Shown here: positions 18,421 to 26,566 of the stretch, in pieces
How positions within the stretch are numbered: position 1 is the stretch's first letter
Layout: each line of letters begins with the position of its first letter
NCBI GenBank assembly: GCA_021776055.1
Contig: JAJFGP010000020.1
Span: 1-51,589 of the forward strand
Direction: 5' to 3'
DNA: 51,589 bases
Source: Kiloniellaceae bacterium
GTDB lineage: Bacteria > Pseudomonadota > Alphaproteobacteria > Kiloniellales > J153
Made by a program: the position numbers and the translations under genes
The notes under the pieces: model-generated
Databases searched by the model: none
Told to the model about the DNA's origin: nothing
The model's input: only the letters and a program-made list of their open reading frames with translations

Positions 18421-19381
18421 AGTCCTCAATCCAGGCCTTTTCACAACCGTTCAAGATCTCGGGCGGCCGGGATACTTCCATCTTGGCATTCCCATATCCG
18501 GTGCGATGGATCGTTTCGCCCTGCGCGCCGCCAACCTCCTCGTCGGCAACGACGAAGGTGCGGCCGCCCTCGAAAGCGTCTTCATGGGACCGCAGCTTGA
18601 ATTCGAGGTCGATGCGACGGTCGCCGTCACCGGTGCCGACATGCCCGCCCGCGTGGATGGCGAGGCGAAACCGGGTTGGACCGCGTTTAAGGTTCGTGCC
18701 GGACAGGTGCTCACCTTCGACTATTTGAAGGGCGGAGCGCGAATCTACATAGCGATATCCGGTGGCGTCGATACGCCGCCGTCGCTGGACAGCCGCTCCA
18801 CCTATCCGATCGGTGCCCTCGGCGGTGTGGAGGGTCGCCCCTTGGCGATTGGTGACATTGTGCCGCTGGGGAATGGCGTGGGCATCAAGGAAGGTCGAAG
18901 CGTTCCGGAAAATTTACGGCGCCTGCCGGGATCGCCGGTGGAGCTTCGGGTGCTGCCCGGCTTGTATTGGCGCTTGATTACGGAAGAGGCCGGACGAAAT
19001 TTTTTCGGCGACGAATGGACCGTAGCACCGGAGGCGGATCGAATGGGATATCGCTTCCGGGGTGGGCGACCCATCCAGTTCGAGGAGCGGAAACAACCGT
19101 TCGGCGCCGGTTCCGATCCGTCGAACATCGTCGACGGTTGTTATCCGTACGGATCGATTCAGGTGCCGGGTGGAACGGAGCCAATCGTCCTGCACCGCGA
19201 TGCCGTATCGGGTGGCGGGTATTTCACGCTCGGTGCGGTTATTTCGGCGGACATGGATCTTATCGGTCAACTTCAACCGCACACGCCGACGCGTTTTGTC
19301 AAAGTCGATATGAAGACGGCGCTGACCGCCCGGCACGACAGGCAATCTCTGCTTGGCAAAGTGCGAGCATCGCTAAGCTAA
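18410..19381 (+). CDS. pxpC: 5-oxoprolinase subunit PxpC (KipA, AHS2 domain)
   Basis: A 323-residue KipA/AHS2 protein, partner of PxpB. Recognisable blocks are LFTTVQDLGRPGY at the N-terminus, PISGAMDRFALRAANLLVGN, the AVTGADM strand, IAISGGVDTP and the terminal GYFTLGAVISADMDLIGQL. PxpB and PxpC together resemble the carboxyltransferase of urea carboxylase, so biotin carboxylase + biotinyl protein + PxpB + PxpC contain all modules of a split urea-carboxylase-like enzyme. The gene overlaps pxpB and is followed 28 bases later by the biotin transporter gene. Confidence 0.92.
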   Translation: MAFKVLNPGLFTTVQDLGRPGYFHLGIPISGAMDRFALRAANLLVGNDEGAAALESVFMGPQLEFEVDATVAVTGADMPARVDGEAKPGWTAFKVRAGQVLTFDYLKGGARIYIAISGGVDTPPSLDSRSTYPIGALGGVEGRPLAIGDIVPLGNGVGIKEGRSVPENLRRLPGSPVELRVLPGLYWRLITEEAGRNFFGDEWTVAPEADRMGYRFRGGRPIQFEERKQPFGAGSDPSNIVDGCYPYGSIQVPGGTEPIVLHRDAVSGGGYFTLGAVISADMDLIGQLQPHTPTRFVKVDMKTALTARHDRQSLLGKVRASLS

Positions 19382-19409
19382 TTCGAAACACAATAGGGAG
19401 GGACTTGTG

Positions 19410-20003
19410 ATGAACACTGTCCTCGTATCGGCCTTTTGGCCCCAGAAAAGTCAGTCATTGATATTCAAGGTGGGGTTCGTCCTCGTCGGGTCACTCTTGC
19501 TCGCCGTCTCGAGCAAAATTCAGGTGCCGTTCTGGCCCATTCCAATGACCATGCAGACTTTTGTCGTGTTGGTTATCGGCATGGCCTTCGGGCCGGGTCT
19601 TGGGTTGGCCACGGTGGGGCTATATCTCGTCGAAGGGGCGTTCGGTCTCCCGGTTTTCGCGGGCACGCCGGAGAAGGGACTGGGCCTCGCTTACATGGTC
19701 GGCCCGACGGGAGGGTATCTCGCCGGATTCGTTGTCGCCACAATGCTTGTTGGCACGCTTGCGGCACGTCGATGGGACCGGCATCCGATGACCACGGCGG
19801 CGGCGATGTTGGTTGGTATGGTGGCGATTTACGCCCTCGGCGCGGCGTGGCTGGCCACCTTTATCGGTATTGAGAAAGCGCTTCAATTCGGTGTTGTGCC
19901 GTTCCTGTTGGCGGACGCTCTGAAGATCCTTCTGGCGACAGCGCTCATGCCGTTGGCATGGAAAGCTGTTCGCGGGTTTCGGGGGGATGATCATGTCCGC
20001 TGA
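19410..20003 (+). CDS. bioY: BioY biotin transporter (ECF S-component)
   Basis: A 197-residue membrane protein with about six helices. The BioY signatures KIQVPFWPIPMTMQTF and GLYLVEGAFGLPVF are clear; the family binds and imports biotin, alone or with an energising ECF module (bioMN), which is not present here. AGGGAGGGA lies six bases before the ATG at 19410 (a GTG at 19407 is the alternative). Its place directly after a biotin-dependent enzyme set argues that biotin supply is coupled to expression of that enzyme. Biotin identity is family knowledge; the coupling is inferred. Confidence 0.92.
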   Translation: MNTVLVSAFWPQKSQSLIFKVGFVLVGSLLLAVSSKIQVPFWPIPMTMQTFVVLVIGMAFGPGLGLATVGLYLVEGAFGLPVFAGTPEKGLGLAYMVGPTGGYLAGFVVATMLVGTLAARRWDRHPMTTAAAMLVGMVAIYALGAAWLATFIGIEKALQFGVVPFLLADALKILLATALMPLAWKAVRGFRGDDHVR

Positions 20004-20298
20004 GCGTCCCCGGGCAAGGGCCACGGTTCAGGTCGACGATGCTCATGTCAAGGTCACCGAGTGGCGATTTTCGCCTGGTGCGGCGACCGGATATCACCGG
20101 CACGAGATGGATTATGTGGTGGTGCCGATGACATCCGGAAGCCTGCTCCTGAAAGGCCCCGATGGTGAGGCGACGGCCAATCTCACGGCGGGGCAATCCT
20201 ATGCGCGGAACGCCGGCGTCGAACATGACGTCATTAACGCCAACGAATACGACTTCGTTTTTGTCGAAGTTGAAATCAAAAATGAGGAAAGGAAATAG
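19993..20298 (+). CDS. small cupin protein
   Basis: A 101-residue single-domain cupin. The first metal motif reads [11 protein letters not shown] and the second region is [10 protein letters not shown]. Its start overlaps the end of bioY (ATG 19987 or 19993; GGGGGG suits the second). Cupins of this size can be enzymes or small-molecule sensors; no catalytic residue pattern allows a choice. It ends four bases before the deacetylase gene, so the two are co-translated, suggesting a joint function. Confidence 0.8.
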   Translation: MSAERPRARATVQVDDAHVKVTEWRFSPGAATGYHRHEMDYVVVPMTSGSLLLKGPDGEATANLTAGQSYARNAGVEHDVINANEYDFVFVEVEIKNEERK

Positions 20299-20302
20299 GC
20301 CG

Positions 20303-21181
20303 ATGGCCAAGGAAATTCTCTGCGCTTTTGGCGTCGATGTCGACGCAGTCGCCGGTTGGCTTGGATCGTATGCCGGCGAGGACTCGCCTGATGATATTTC
20401 GCGCGGCTTGTTTGCCGGCGAAGTGGGGTCCATGCGCCTACTCGAACTGTTCGACCGTCTGAATATCAAAACAACCTGGTTCATTCCGGGACATTCGGTG
20501 GAGACGTTTCCCGAGCAGATGAAGGCCGTGGTGCAAGCCGGACATGAAGTCGGCATGCACGGTTATTCTCACGAGAATCCCATTGCCATGACTCCTGAGC
20601 AGGAGGAAGCGGTCATGGATAAGTGTATCGACGTCATCACCGATCTCTCCGGCAAACGCCCTACCGGTTATGTGGCGCCGTGGTGGGAGTTTAGCCCGGT
20701 CAGCAATGAACTTCTTCTGAAGAAAGGCATCAAGTACGACCACAGTCTGATGCACAAAGATTTCTCGCCCTACTATGTGCGTGTCGGCGATACCTGGACA
20801 AAGATCGATTATTCGAAGAAACCCAAGGACTGGATGAAGCCACTTGTCCGCGGCGAGGAAACGGATCTCGTCGAGATTCCGGCGAACTGGTATCTCGATG
20901 ATCTGCCGCCGATGATGTTCATCAAGAAGGCTCCGAACAGTCACGGTTTCGTCAGTCCCCGCCATCTCGAGGAAATGTGGCGCGACCAATTCGACTGGGT
21001 GTACCGCGAAATGGACTATGCGGTGTTTACCATGACCATCCACCCGGATGTGTCGGGTCGCCCGCAAGTTTTGATGATGTTGGAGCGTCTATACAACCAC
21101 ATCATTCGGCATCCCGGTGTCAAGTTCTTGACATTCGACGAGATCGCCGATGACTTCGCCCGCCGCTCCCCCCGCAAGTAG
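20303..21181 (+). CDS. NodB-type polysaccharide deacetylase family protein (PgdA/cyclic imidase-like)
   Basis: A 292-residue NodB-fold hydrolase. The catalytic Asp region is FGVDVDA (residues 9-15), the metal HxxxH motif is HGYSHE near residue 92, and the second-half blocks APWWEFS and [11 protein letters not shown] match the HpPgdA-like subgroup, which includes enzymes acting on cyclic imides and allantoin rather than on cell-wall sugars. There is no signal peptide, which argues for a cytoplasmic small-molecule substrate. The ATG at 20303 has GAGGAAAGGAAA upstream; longer in-frame starts lie inside the cupin gene. A cyclic imide or lactam hydrolase is a reasonable hypothesis. Confidence 0.85.
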   Translation: MAKEILCAFGVDVDAVAGWLGSYAGEDSPDDISRGLFAGEVGSMRLLELFDRLNIKTTWFIPGHSVETFPEQMKAVVQAGHEVGMHGYSHENPIAMTPEQEEAVMDKCIDVITDLSGKRPTGYVAPWWEFSPVSNELLLKKGIKYDHSLMHKDFSPYYVRVGDTWTKIDYSKKPKDWMKPLVRGEETDLVEIPANWYLDDLPPMMFIKKAPNSHGFVSPRHLEEMWRDQFDWVYREMDYAVFTMTIHPDVSGRPQVLMMLERLYNHIIRHPGVKFLTFDEIADDFARRSPRK

Positions 21182-21214
21182 GTGGGCAACACGGTGCCGG
21201 ATTAGGCCATAGAT

Positions 21215-21547
21215 ATGTGCAGCTTATGTGGACTCCTGGGGGAAGATCATTGGACCGACATGTCGGCCAACCCCGAGGCGTTTGGCGGGCGACAGGGCGT
21301 TATGCCACGGCGTCAGGAACGCTTCTACCGGGTGAAACTCATCAACGAAATTCTCAAGAGTTTCGCGCTACGCCTCGACGACTGGCAGGGCCAATCCTTC
21401 ATTTTGAGCAACCGGACCGGCAAAACCGAAATCGTCGACGATCTCATGGCGGTGTGGCCGGCGGCGGAGAAGATGATCGGGCGCCAGCTTGACCCGACGG
21501 ACCCGGCGCTGTTGGCACATCTTCGGCAACAGACGATGGGGCACTGA
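21215..21547 (+). CDS. small conserved protein with N-terminal CxxC, next to CobW GTPase
   Basis: A 110-residue protein beginning MCSLCGLLGEDHWTD. I do not know a function. Visible features are the N-terminal Cys-x-x-Cys with a nearby GEDHW, a basic middle (RRQERFYRVKLIN) and no signal peptide or membrane segment. It ends six bases before the CobW-family gene, so the pair is probably co-translated; as I recall, proteins of this look often accompany CobW GTPases. A metal-client or metal-relay role is a speculation from the Cys pair and the neighbour. Confidence 0.75.
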   Translation: MCSLCGLLGEDHWTDMSANPEAFGGRQGVMPRRQERFYRVKLINEILKSFALRLDDWQGQSFILSNRTGKTEIVDDLMAVWPAAEKMIGRQLDPTDPALLAHLRQQTMGH

Positions 21548-21553
21548 ACGGTG

Positions 21554-22609
21554 ATGACGGAGTTGAGCCATATTCCCGTCAACATTATCACGGGATTTCT
21601 GGGGAGCGGCAAAACCACATTGTTGCAATGCCTACTCAACTCCGACGAATTTGCCGATACGGCTGTTCTGATCAATGAGTTCGGTGAGGTCGGTTTAGAC
21701 CATCATCTTCTCGAGAAAATCGATGAGAATACGCTGCTTCTGCAAAGCGGCTGCATTTGCTGCACGATACGGGGCGATCTGCAGGATGCGATCCGGGATC
21801 TCTACTCGCGCCGCGAGCGTGGAGAGATTCCGGCGTTTCGGCGCCTGGTGATAGAGACAACAGGACTGGCGGACCCGGCACCCATCCTTGCCACCATCAC
21901 CTCCGAGCCCGTGATCCGGCATCATTTTCGGTTGGGCAACGTGATCACCACGGTCGATGCCGTGAACGTCGCGATGCAGCTACGGCGTCAGCCCGAATCG
22001 ATCAAGCAGGTGGCGGTCGCGGACCGGATTGTTCTAACCAAGACCGACCTTGCCGAACCAGACGTGGCGGTGGCGGCCAAGGAAGCGATCAGGAGGATTA
22101 ATCCAGCGGTCCCTTTGGTCGAATCGGCCAACGCGCCAGTCGACCCATCGTTGCTTTTGGTGCACGACATTCATGATGACAACCATAAGTCAGCCGAGGT
22201 CGTGCGTTGGCTTGGAGAAATTCCGCAGGACACCCCTCACGAGAGACCGCATCATCACGACGTAAACAGACATGACGCGCGGATCGCGGCATTCGCCTTG
22301 GTATTCGAAAAGCCGATGGATTGGACCGCCTTCGGTATCTGGTTGACGATGCTGTTGCAAAGCCGTGGCGAGGATGTCCTGCGGGTCAAAGGAATACTGA
22401 ACGTTATAGGGGTTGCGACACCGGTGGTGATCCACGGCGTGCAACACATCGTTCATCCCCCGGTTCACATGAAGGCATGGCCTGATAGCGACCGTCGGTC
22501 GCGCGTCGTTTTCATCGTTCGCGATATCGCGAAAACGGAAATCGAGCAGTCGCTTTCAGCCTTTAACGATCTCGCGCTGGGGATGAGCAGCGCGTCGGAT
22601 GCGGCTTAG
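21554..22609 (+). CDS. CobW/COG0523 family GTP-binding metallochaperone
   Basis: A 351-residue G3E-family GTPase. Walker A is GFLGSGKTT (about 14-22), the family's metal-binding CxCC is in SGCICCT near residue 66, and LTKTDLAE is the guanine-specificity loop. A histidine-rich linker (HERPHHHD) lies around residue 235, and the CobW C-terminal domain follows. COG0523 proteins deliver metals such as zinc or cobalt to client enzymes. Candidate clients nearby are the metal-dependent NodB-type hydrolase, PxpA and HyuB proteins. The client assignment is inferred. Confidence 0.92.
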   Translation: MTELSHIPVNIITGFLGSGKTTLLQCLLNSDEFADTAVLINEFGEVGLDHHLLEKIDENTLLLQSGCICCTIRGDLQDAIRDLYSRRERGEIPAFRRLVIETTGLADPAPILATITSEPVIRHHFRLGNVITTVDAVNVAMQLRRQPESIKQVAVADRIVLTKTDLAEPDVAVAAKEAIRRINPAVPLVESANAPVDPSLLLVHDIHDDNHKSAEVVRWLGEIPQDTPHERPHHHDVNRHDARIAAFALVFEKPMDWTAFGIWLTMLLQSRGEDVLRVKGILNVIGVATPVVIHGVQHIVHPPVHMKAWPDSDRRSRVVFIVRDIAKTEIEQSLSAFNDLALGMSSASDAA

Positions 22610-22654
22610 GGTGAAATCTATTCGCTAGGGCATAAGACAGCGAGGAGCATGGCA

Positions 22655-24415
22655 ATGTCGAGAAAAGTCGATCCCATTACACTGTCGGTGGTTCGTGGAG
22701 TCTTGGAAACAACGCAACGCGAAATGACAGTGGCGCTGGAGAAGACCGCTCGGTCCAGCGTCTTTAACCTGGCGCATGACTACTCGAATGCGATTTTCAA
22801 TCACACCCCCGAGATGATTATGCAGGGGCAGGATATTCCTATCCACCTTGGCTCACTGATTCCAGCGATGAAATGCGTGGCCGGGTATTTCGGGGACGAC
22901 ATCCATCCCGGAGATGTGATTCTGCATAACGACCCCGCCTACATGGGGTCGCACATGATCGACACCTGTATGTACAAGCCGGTGTACTACAACGACGAAC
23001 TCGTTTTCTGGACGGTGTGCAAAGGACACCTTACGGATATCGGCGGTCCTGTTCCGGCGGGCTACAACCCGGATGCCAAGGAACTCTATGCCGAGGGACT
23101 TCGTATCCCCCCGGTGAAGATATTCGATAAGGGAGTGAAGCGCTACGACGTGATGAATCTTATTCTCACGAACCTGCGTGCGCGCCGCGATCAAGAAGGC
23201 GATTTCAATGCGCAGCTTGGTGCCGTGCAGGTGGGCGAGCGGAACCTAATTGCCCTGCTCGATAAATACGGCATCGACGTCGTGCGCGCCTGTATCGACG
23301 AGCTCATGGCGATGGCGGACAGGCAAATGCGTTCGCTGATGCGCAGCGTTCCCGACGGCGTTTATGTCGGTAAGGCGATCGTTGAGGATGCCGGACATGG
23401 CCTTGGTGACATGGAGATTACCGGGACGGTAACCATCAAGGACGACACCTGCCATATCGATATCGTTAGCCCACCGCAGGTGCCGTACTTCATCAATTCC
23501 TATGAGGGTAACTCGTACTCGGGTGTTTATCTCGGGGTGATGATGTTTGCCCAGTTACCGCCACCCTACAACGAAGGTCTCTATCGTTGCGTCAGTGTCG
23601 ACATGGGTCCGAAGGGCACGCTCTGCAATGCTAAGGAACCGGCCCCTCATATGAACTGTACGACAACGCCAATGGAGACTTTGGCGGATGCCGTGCGTCT
23701 CGCCTTCGAACAGGCGGCGCCTGAGCATGTCTCCGCATCCTGGGGGCACGCCAACGGCTGCAATATCGCCGGCTGGGATACGCGCCACGACGAAGAGTAC
23801 GTAACGATGGTTCTTGCCTCTATCATCTCGGGGGCAGGAGCGACGCCGCTGCAGGACGGTTGGCATGCGTGCGGTCCGGAATGTTGCTTCGGGGCTCTAA
23901 CGTCGGGCGATGTCGAGCTTCTCGAATATTCCTATCCCATCATCATTCACCGCTACGGCCTGATGACCGATTCGGGCGGTGCGGGAAAGTTTCGGGGCGG
24001 TTCGGGAACCTGTTGGGAAGTCGAGCCTTTGGACAAGCCCATGACGTTTATCACTTTCGGCGAGGGCCGGCGTATCCCGGCGATGGGCGCGGCGGGCGCA
24101 ACGTCCAAGCTTGTGGAATCCAAGGTGGGGCGCATCGAGATCAGCCGCGGCGGCGAGGTCGAGATCGTGAAGAAGAATATTATCGAGACCATAGAACCGG
24201 GTGAGCGGGCCGCGAACATGAACCCCGGTGGGGGCGGTTATGGCGAGGCCTTCGAACGACCCGTCGACAAGGTGGTTTGGGACGTCAAGAACGGCCTGGT
24301 TTCTCTTGAGGGAGCTCGAGGGGATTACGGAGTCGTAATCCTCGATCCCGAATCGCTTGAGGTCGATACGGCCGCGACCAGTGCGCTTCGCACGCAACCG
24401 GCCGCGGCCGAATAG
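22655..24415 (+). CDS. hyuB: HyuB-type subunit (copy 2)
   Basis: A 586-residue second HyuB, clearly diverged from copy 1 (for example LHNDPAYMGSHMIDTCM where copy 1 has IHNHPYYGASHSPDIAV). N-terminal DPITLSVVRG and C-terminal NPGGGGYGEAFERP fit the family. GAGGAG gives a seven-base spacing to the ATG at 22655, so the earlier ATG at 22649 is less likely. Here HyuB precedes HyuA, the reverse of copy 1, so the pair is not a recent tandem duplicate. A separate substrate or a second ring-opening/carboxylation step is likely. Confidence 0.93.
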   Translation: MSRKVDPITLSVVRGVLETTQREMTVALEKTARSSVFNLAHDYSNAIFNHTPEMIMQGQDIPIHLGSLIPAMKCVAGYFGDDIHPGDVILHNDPAYMGSHMIDTCMYKPVYYNDELVFWTVCKGHLTDIGGPVPAGYNPDAKELYAEGLRIPPVKIFDKGVKRYDVMNLILTNLRARRDQEGDFNAQLGAVQVGERNLIALLDKYGIDVVRACIDELMAMADRQMRSLMRSVPDGVYVGKAIVEDAGHGLGDMEITGTVTIKDDTCHIDIVSPPQVPYFINSYEGNSYSGVYLGVMMFAQLPPPYNEGLYRCVSVDMGPKGTLCNAKEPAPHMNCTTTPMETLADAVRLAFEQAAPEHVSASWGHANGCNIAGWDTRHDEEYVTMVLASIISGAGATPLQDGWHACGPECCFGALTSGDVELLEYSYPIIIHRYGLMTDSGGAGKFRGGSGTCWEVEPLDKPMTFITFGEGRRIPAMGAAGATSKLVESKVGRIEISRGGEVEIVKKNIIETIEPGERAANMNPGGGGYGEAFERPVDKVVWDVKNGLVSLEGARGDYGVVILDPESLEVDTAATSALRTQPAAAE

Positions 24416-24437
24416 TGGTGGGGGAAGGAGGTTAGTC

Positions 24438-26516
24438 ATGCGTACAAAATACCGTTTGGGTGTTGACGCCGGAGGCACTTTCACCGACTTCGTGCTGGCC
24501 GATAACACGGGAAACGTCAGGCTCTACAAAGCGCTTTCGACACCAGATGACCCGACTAAAGCGATCAAGAACGGATTGGATTTGATTGCCGAAGATCTTT
24601 TGGCCAGTCCTCGCGACATCGTCTCCGGGTGCGATCTTTGCATCAACGGTACCACGGTCGGCCTTAACGCACTCATCCAGCACAAGGGCGTGAAAACCGG
24701 CCTGATCTGTACGTCCGGCCATGAGGACTCGATCGAGATTCGTCTCGGTCACAAGGAGGATGGGTATCGTTACGATGCCGAATACCCGCCGGCGGTGATG
24801 CTGGTCCCGCGATATCTGCGTGCCGCCATTCGCGAGCGCATACTTTCAACTGGAAAAACGCAAACGCCCCTCCATGAGGAGGACGTGCGGGCGGCGTGCG
24901 ACCTCTTCATCAAGGAAGGTGTCCAGGCTGTCGCAATTTCCTTCGTCTGGTCCGTGCTAAATCCGGATCATGAGCGGCGCGCGGCGGAAATTGTCCGGGA
25001 AATGATGCCAGATGTCTTTCTCACCGTTGGAGGTGAGCTTTATCCTCAGGTGCGCGAATATACACGGACGTCCACGGCGATCACCAATGCGTATCTTGGG
25101 CCGATTCTCAAGAAGTACGTGAAATCCATCGACCACTACTTCGCCGAGCTTGGCGCAAAATATCCAGTCAGGTACTTTCAGTCGAACGGTGGTCTTGCGA
25201 TTGGCCAGGCGATGAGTGACCGCTCGGTCTACGCGATCAATTCGGGCCCCGCGTCAGCGCCACAGGCGGGGCTTTACGTCGCCAATCCCTTCGACAAGAA
25301 GGACGTAATCACCGTCGATATGGGCGGCACGTCATTCGACATTACGCTTACCAAGGATGGCGTTACCAATCTCAACAAGAATATCGATTTCTTGCGGTAC
25401 CGCATTGGCGTTCCGATGATTCAGGTTGAAACACTTGGTGCGGGCGGTGGCTCGATTGGGTGGATAGACGAGATGGGGCTGCTTCAGGTCGGACCGCAGA
25501 GTGCCGGCGCCGATCCGGGACCGGCTTGCTATGGCCAGGGAGGTGCGGAACCGACGGTGACCGATGCCAATGTGATCCTGGGCTATGTCAACCCCACCGC
25601 GTTGCTTGGCGGGCGCATGTCGCTCGATAAGCAAAAAGCGTATGACGCCGTTAAGGCGCGCATTGCGGATCCGCTGGATTTATCGGTCGAGCGAGCGGCT
25701 TATGGCATGTTTACGATCGTCAACAACAACATGGTCAACGGCATTCGCCGTGTGTCGGTGGAACGGGGCTATGATCCTCGCGATTTCGTCTTGGTTGCGG
25801 CCGGTGGCGCAGGGGCCGCGCACATCACGGCACTTGCCACCGAGATGGGTGTGGATACCGTGCTTGTCCCGAAACTTGCTTCGGGGCTGTGCGCTTTTGG
25901 TCAGATCATCTCCGATGTGAAATACAACTATATGGCTTCCGCGCCGCTCCGCCTGGAAGGCGTGGCGGCCTATGACCGCCTCAATAGTCTCTACAAGGAG
26001 ATCGAGGGTCAGGGGGTGCAGCATCTCGAGGCGGACGGCTTCGAACGCGATCGCATAGACATTACGCGTAGCGTCGACATGCGTTATGTCGGTCAGGTTC
26101 ATGAATGCACTGTGGAAATCGGTAATTTTGAGATTAGCGAAGACACGGTAGATAAGGTGAAGAACGCATTTCATGGCCGCCACGAGCAACTCTATACCTA
26201 TTCCGAACCTCACAACGCGGTCGAGGTCGTCAATATCGAAAGCACGCTCTATGGCCGTGTCGACAAGCCACAGCCACCTCGGCTTGGCGGTGGTGGGAAT
26301 GCGGAGGCGGCTATCATGTTACGCCGGCCGATGATTTTTTCTGCCGACGGATCGGCTATCGAAGGGCCTGTCTATAACGGTGGAATGCTGGGTGCAGGCG
26401 ACGAGATTCCCGGTCCGGCAGTGATCGAGGAAGAGACGACCACGATCGTGATCGAGCCGGGTTGGCACGCCAAACTTCACGAGAGCGGTTCCTATGTTCT
26501 TCGACGCGACGCCTAA
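24438..26516 (+). CDS. hyuA: HyuA-type subunit (copy 2)
   Basis: A 692-residue HyuA. The phosphate loop DAGGTFTDF is near residues 9-17, the NGTTVGLNAL motif near 70-80, DMGGTSFD near 296 and AAGGAGAAH near the end of the ATPase domain. The ATG at 24438 follows GGAAGGAGG. Compared with copy 1 the first motif has Ala instead of Val and the LGHKEDGYR segment replaces the RHKRP block, so substrate preferences probably differ. It forms the ATP-using partner of the preceding HyuB. Confidence 0.93.
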   Translation: MRTKYRLGVDAGGTFTDFVLADNTGNVRLYKALSTPDDPTKAIKNGLDLIAEDLLASPRDIVSGCDLCINGTTVGLNALIQHKGVKTGLICTSGHEDSIEIRLGHKEDGYRYDAEYPPAVMLVPRYLRAAIRERILSTGKTQTPLHEEDVRAACDLFIKEGVQAVAISFVWSVLNPDHERRAAEIVREMMPDVFLTVGGELYPQVREYTRTSTAITNAYLGPILKKYVKSIDHYFAELGAKYPVRYFQSNGGLAIGQAMSDRSVYAINSGPASAPQAGLYVANPFDKKDVITVDMGGTSFDITLTKDGVTNLNKNIDFLRYRIGVPMIQVETLGAGGGSIGWIDEMGLLQVGPQSAGADPGPACYGQGGAEPTVTDANVILGYVNPTALLGGRMSLDKQKAYDAVKARIADPLDLSVERAAYGMFTIVNNNMVNGIRRVSVERGYDPRDFVLVAAGGAGAAHITALATEMGVDTVLVPKLASGLCAFGQIISDVKYNYMASAPLRLEGVAAYDRLNSLYKEIEGQGVQHLEADGFERDRIDITRSVDMRYVGQVHECTVEIGNFEISEDTVDKVKNAFHGRHEQLYTYSEPHNAVEVVNIESTLYGRVDKPQPPRLGGGGNAEAAIMLRRPMIFSADGSAIEGPVYNGGMLGAGDEIPGPAVIEEETTTIVIEPGWHAKLHESGSYVLRRDA

Positions 26517-26566
26517 AAAACAACCACGAGAACCTGGATGGCGACGGCTTTCGCCCAGGAGAACGA

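Noticed and set aside
26462-26566. Longer N-terminus for the AEC permease
   Set aside because: It would overlap hyuA by 55 bases and add a charged head; AGGAG stands before the ATG at 26567.
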